The position numbers were made by a program, and so were the translations under genes. Below, in pieces: positions 61,323 to 64,000 of a stretch of 64,000 bases of DNA; the first letter of the stretch is position 1; every line of letters starts with the position of its first letter. The notes under the pieces are model-generated. The model made no database searches and had not been told where the DNA came from. It was given only the letters and a program-made list of their open reading frames with translations. Source of the stretch: Tyto alba (lineage: Eukaryota; Chordata; Aves; Strigiformes; Tytonidae); the NCBI RefSeq assembly GCF_018691265.1, contig NW_024881328.1, positions 43,937,515-44,001,514 on the forward strand, in the 5' to 3' direction.

Positions 61323-63390
61323 GGGTAGGGGACTACAACATGATGAGGAAGAGGAGGAGGAGGAGGAAAAGAGAGCATGATGGTGATGAGGATGAGGTGA
61401 CAGCGGAATATAGCAGCAGAATGATGATGATGAGGAGGTCAAGGATGAGGAGGAGAATGTGGAGGGGAAGGTAGCAAGAAAAAACATGACAAGGAAGAGA
61501 AGGAAGAGGAGGGGTATTGAAGGAGAGAGAGGAGGAGAAGGCAGCAAGGCAAAAGTGCATGATGAGGAGCAGGAGGAGGCAGGAGGAGCCAACTGTATGG
61601 TGAGGAAGAGGAGGTAGAGGAAGAAGAATAGAAGGCAGCAGGAGAAAGCATGAGGAGGATTAGGAGGACAAGACAGCAGAAGAAAACATGATGTGGGGAG
61701 GAAGTGGCAGCAGTACACAACTGCATGATGAGGAAGAGGAGGAAAATGAGGATGTGGAGGAGGAGGAGAGAAGAACATGACTAGGAGGAAGAGGAGGCCA
61801 CAGGAGTCAGCAGCATGATGATGAGGAGGAAGAGGCAGTAGCAGAGAACATTATGATGAGCGGTAGGAGGAAAAGGAGGATGTGGAGCAGGACTAAAGAA
61901 GAGAAAAAGGAGGAGAAGGAGGAGGAGAAAAAGTAGGATGTGGAGGAGAAGGCAGAGGGGATAACAGCATTGTGAGAAAGAGGAGGAGAAGGAGGGGGAG
62001 TAGGCAGCAGGACAGAGGAGCATGACAAGTGAGGAGGGGGAGGAGGCAGCAGAAGAGAACAGAATGACAACTAAGAGGAGAATAACAGGAGGTGGAGGAG
62101 GAGGAGGAGGAAGAGGAAGCAGCAATACAAAACAACTTGACAAGGCACAGAAGAAAGGAGGAGGAAGTAAGCAGGAGAAAGCAGCAGAATGTGGAGGAGA
62201 AATGGGCAGCAGGAGACAATGGTATGATGAGGAGGAGGAGGAGGACAAGGACGAAGAGAAGGAAGATGAGGAGGAACAGGAGGAAAAGAGAACAAGGGAC
62301 AAAAGCATGACAAAGAAGTGGTGGAGGAGGAGACAGAGAAGGCGGCATTTGGAGACAGTATGACAAGGAGGAGGAGGCAGCAGGAGACACCAGATAATGA
62401 ACAGAACTAGGCAGCAGGGTAGTACAGCATGACAAGGCAGAGGAGGAGGAGGAGGAGAAGGCAGTAGGAGACAAAAGCATAGCAAAGACAATAAGGAAGA
62501 GGAGAACAAGGAGGAGGAGGCAGGTTGGACAATAGCATTATGGAAAATAGGAGGAGGATGAGGGGCCATAGGCAGCAGGACGGAGGAGGATGATGAGGAG
62601 CGAGGAGGAGGAGGAAACAGGAGACCACAACATGATGATGAAGCAGAGGAGGAGGAGGAGGAGGAAAAAGGCAGCAGGAAAGAGGAACATGAGGAGGAGG
62701 AAGAACAGGAGGCAGGAGACCACAACATGATGAGGAGGTGGAAGAAGAGGATGATGAAGGGAAGGAGCAAAAAGCAAGAGATAAAAGCATGACAGATTGA
62801 AGGAGAAGAAGGAGGAGGCAGGAGTCAAGGGCATGTTGAGGATGAGGAGAAGAAAGCAAGAGACAAAGGCATGAAAACTGGAGAAAGTGGAGGAGGATGG
62901 AACAGAATACATCAGTATAACAAGGATTAAGAGGCACACACAGTATGACGAGGAGGAGGATGCAGCAGGAGATAACAGCATGACAAGAAGGAGGAGCACA
63001 CAGTATGATGACAAGGAGGACAACAGCATGAGGAGGAGGGAGAGGAGGAGAAGGCAGCAGGGAAAAGAGAATGAGAAAGAGAAAAACAAGAATGTGCAAG
63101 AAGAGGAGAAGGCAGCAGGAGAAAACAATATGAGGAAGAGGAAAAGGAGGAGGTTAAGGAGGAGGACGTTGAGGAAGAGGAGAAGTATGGGGATGAGAAG
63201 GAGGAGGAGAAAGTAGCAGATGACAAAAGCATTGTGAGGAGGAGGACGAGGAGGAGTAGTAGGCAGCAGGAGAAAACAAGAAGACAGGTGGAGTAGTAGG
63301 AGAAAGATGAAGAGGAGGAAAGGGCAGAAGAAGAGAACAGAGTGGGAGGAGGAAGAGGAGGAGGCAGCAGGAGATGATGACGAGGTAAAA
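61323..63390 (+). repeat. Polypurine (GGA-rich) degenerate minisatellite
   Basis: About 2.07 kb of plus-strand DNA dominated by GAG, GGA and GAA. A recurring cassette of roughly 50-70 nt can be read: a (GAGGA)n stretch, then GGCAGCAGGAGA, then an A/C-rich step with AACA and CATGATGAGGA. Examples lie near 61630, 61670, 61700, 61800, 62205, 62620 and 62970. Units are diverged and of unequal length. Glu/Lys/Arg-rich (plus) and Ser/Pro/Leu-rich (minus) open frames here are by-products. Confidence 0.88.
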
Positions 63391-64000
63391 TCCAGCTCCT
63401 CCTCCTCCCAATTCTCCTTCTCTTTTTCCTCCTCTGCCTCCTCCTTCTGTGCTTTCTCTTCCTCCTCATCCTTCCTCATCCTCTTTGTCTTGCTTTGTGT
63501 TATTTTCCTCCTCTTCTTGTTCTTCTTCCTCATGTTTTTCCCTTCCTCCTGCTCTTCCTATTCATTCTACTCCTCTTCCTGTTCTTTTTCCTCCTGTTCC
63601 TTTTTTCTTCATCACCTTTTCCCTCTTCTTCCTCAACTTTATCTTCCTTATTCTACTTCTCTCCCTCCTTTTAGTCCTCCTTCTTGTCCTCTTCCAACCC
63701 ATTCTCCTCTGTTTCCTCCTCCTCTTCCTCCTACTCCTGTTATTACTCTTTCTCTAGCTCCTGTTCCTTCTCCACCTTTCTTTTTGCTTCTCATCTTCCT
63801 TCTCCTCCTCTTTCTACTTCTCTTGTTCATTTCCATCCAGCTCCTCCTCCCCATCTTAATTTAGTTCCTCCTCCTGTTTGTCCATGTTCCTACTGTTCCT
63901 CCTCCTTCTGTTCTTACTACTCTTGTCTTTCTTCCTATTCTTCCACCTCTTTTTTCTCAGTCCTCTTCTCCTTTTTTTCCTATGCTTCCTCATCCTCTCC
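63391..64000 (+). repeat. Polypyrimidine (TCC-rich) tract, continues past the window
   Basis: Immediately after the polypurine block the plus strand becomes C/T-rich (CTCCTCCTC, CTTCTCTTT and similar) to the last base. It lacks the regular cassette of the left part, so it is not a simple inverted copy, though it is complementary in composition. Confidence 0.88.

Noticed and set aside
61323..63390. Regularly recurring cassette resembling a spaced repeat array (CRISPR-like)
   Set aside because: The units are diverged, unequal and continuous, without unique spacers, and the DNA is vertebrate. It is a minisatellite.
61188..63864. Long open frames (up to about 330 codons) on both strands in the purine/pyrimidine tract
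   Set aside because: GAG/GGA repeats lack stop codons in most frames. The products are repetitive Glu/Arg or Ser/Pro/Leu strings with no domain, splice site or promoter.

Overview
The window is vertebrate genomic DNA, almost certainly avian. It shows large genes with GT-AG introns, degenerate CR1/L3-type LINE fragments as the only interspersed repeats I could recognise with some confidence, CpG-rich promoters and compact spacing. Three genes could be read exon by exon: the 3' third of DIP2A (+), complete S100B coding sequence (-) and a complete lanosterol synthase gene, LSS (+). All three belong to the block that sits at human 21q22.3. A fourth gene, an intronless ten-finger C2H2 zinc finger gene (+), lies between DIP2A and S100B.

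Layout. 1-14766: the last 13 coding exons of DIP2A, with a 3' UTR reaching 15.5 or 16.4 kb. 16.7-17.9 kb: CpG island and the zinc finger ORF. 18-23.5 kb: zinc finger 3' region and non-coding DNA. 23.5-25.1 kb: S100B 3' UTR and its two coding exons; the untranslated first exon is probably in the GC-rich DNA at 26.2-27.0 kb but was not placed. 27.3-33.8 kb: about 6 kb without a recognised gene, bounded by a GC-rich inverted repeat whose right arm lies in the LSS promoter island. 34.0-43.7 kb: 22 coding exons of LSS that join into a 759-residue enzyme. 43.7-64.0 kb: no intact gene found; it holds a CR1 fragment, a decayed SHANK-like SPN-domain exon at 59.3 kb and, from 61.3 kb to the end, about 2.1 kb of polypurine minisatellite that flips abruptly into polypyrimidine DNA.

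The genes are functionally unrelated. LSS closes oxidosqualene to lanosterol in sterol synthesis, S100B is a small calcium sensor, DIP2A is a large protein with adenylate-forming-like domains, and the zinc finger protein is a presumed DNA-binding regulator. The convergent DIP2A(+)/S100B(-) arrangement matches human. LSS immediately beyond S100B does not, because in human it lies on the far side of DIP2A.

Most notable observations: the near-identical inverted repeat that includes LSS promoter sequence, the SHANK-like exon relic, the purine/pyrimidine strand switch, the extra zinc finger gene with one degenerate finger, an antisense exon-like segment in an LSS intron, and the extended C-terminus of LSS. 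No previously undescribed multi-gene system was found.
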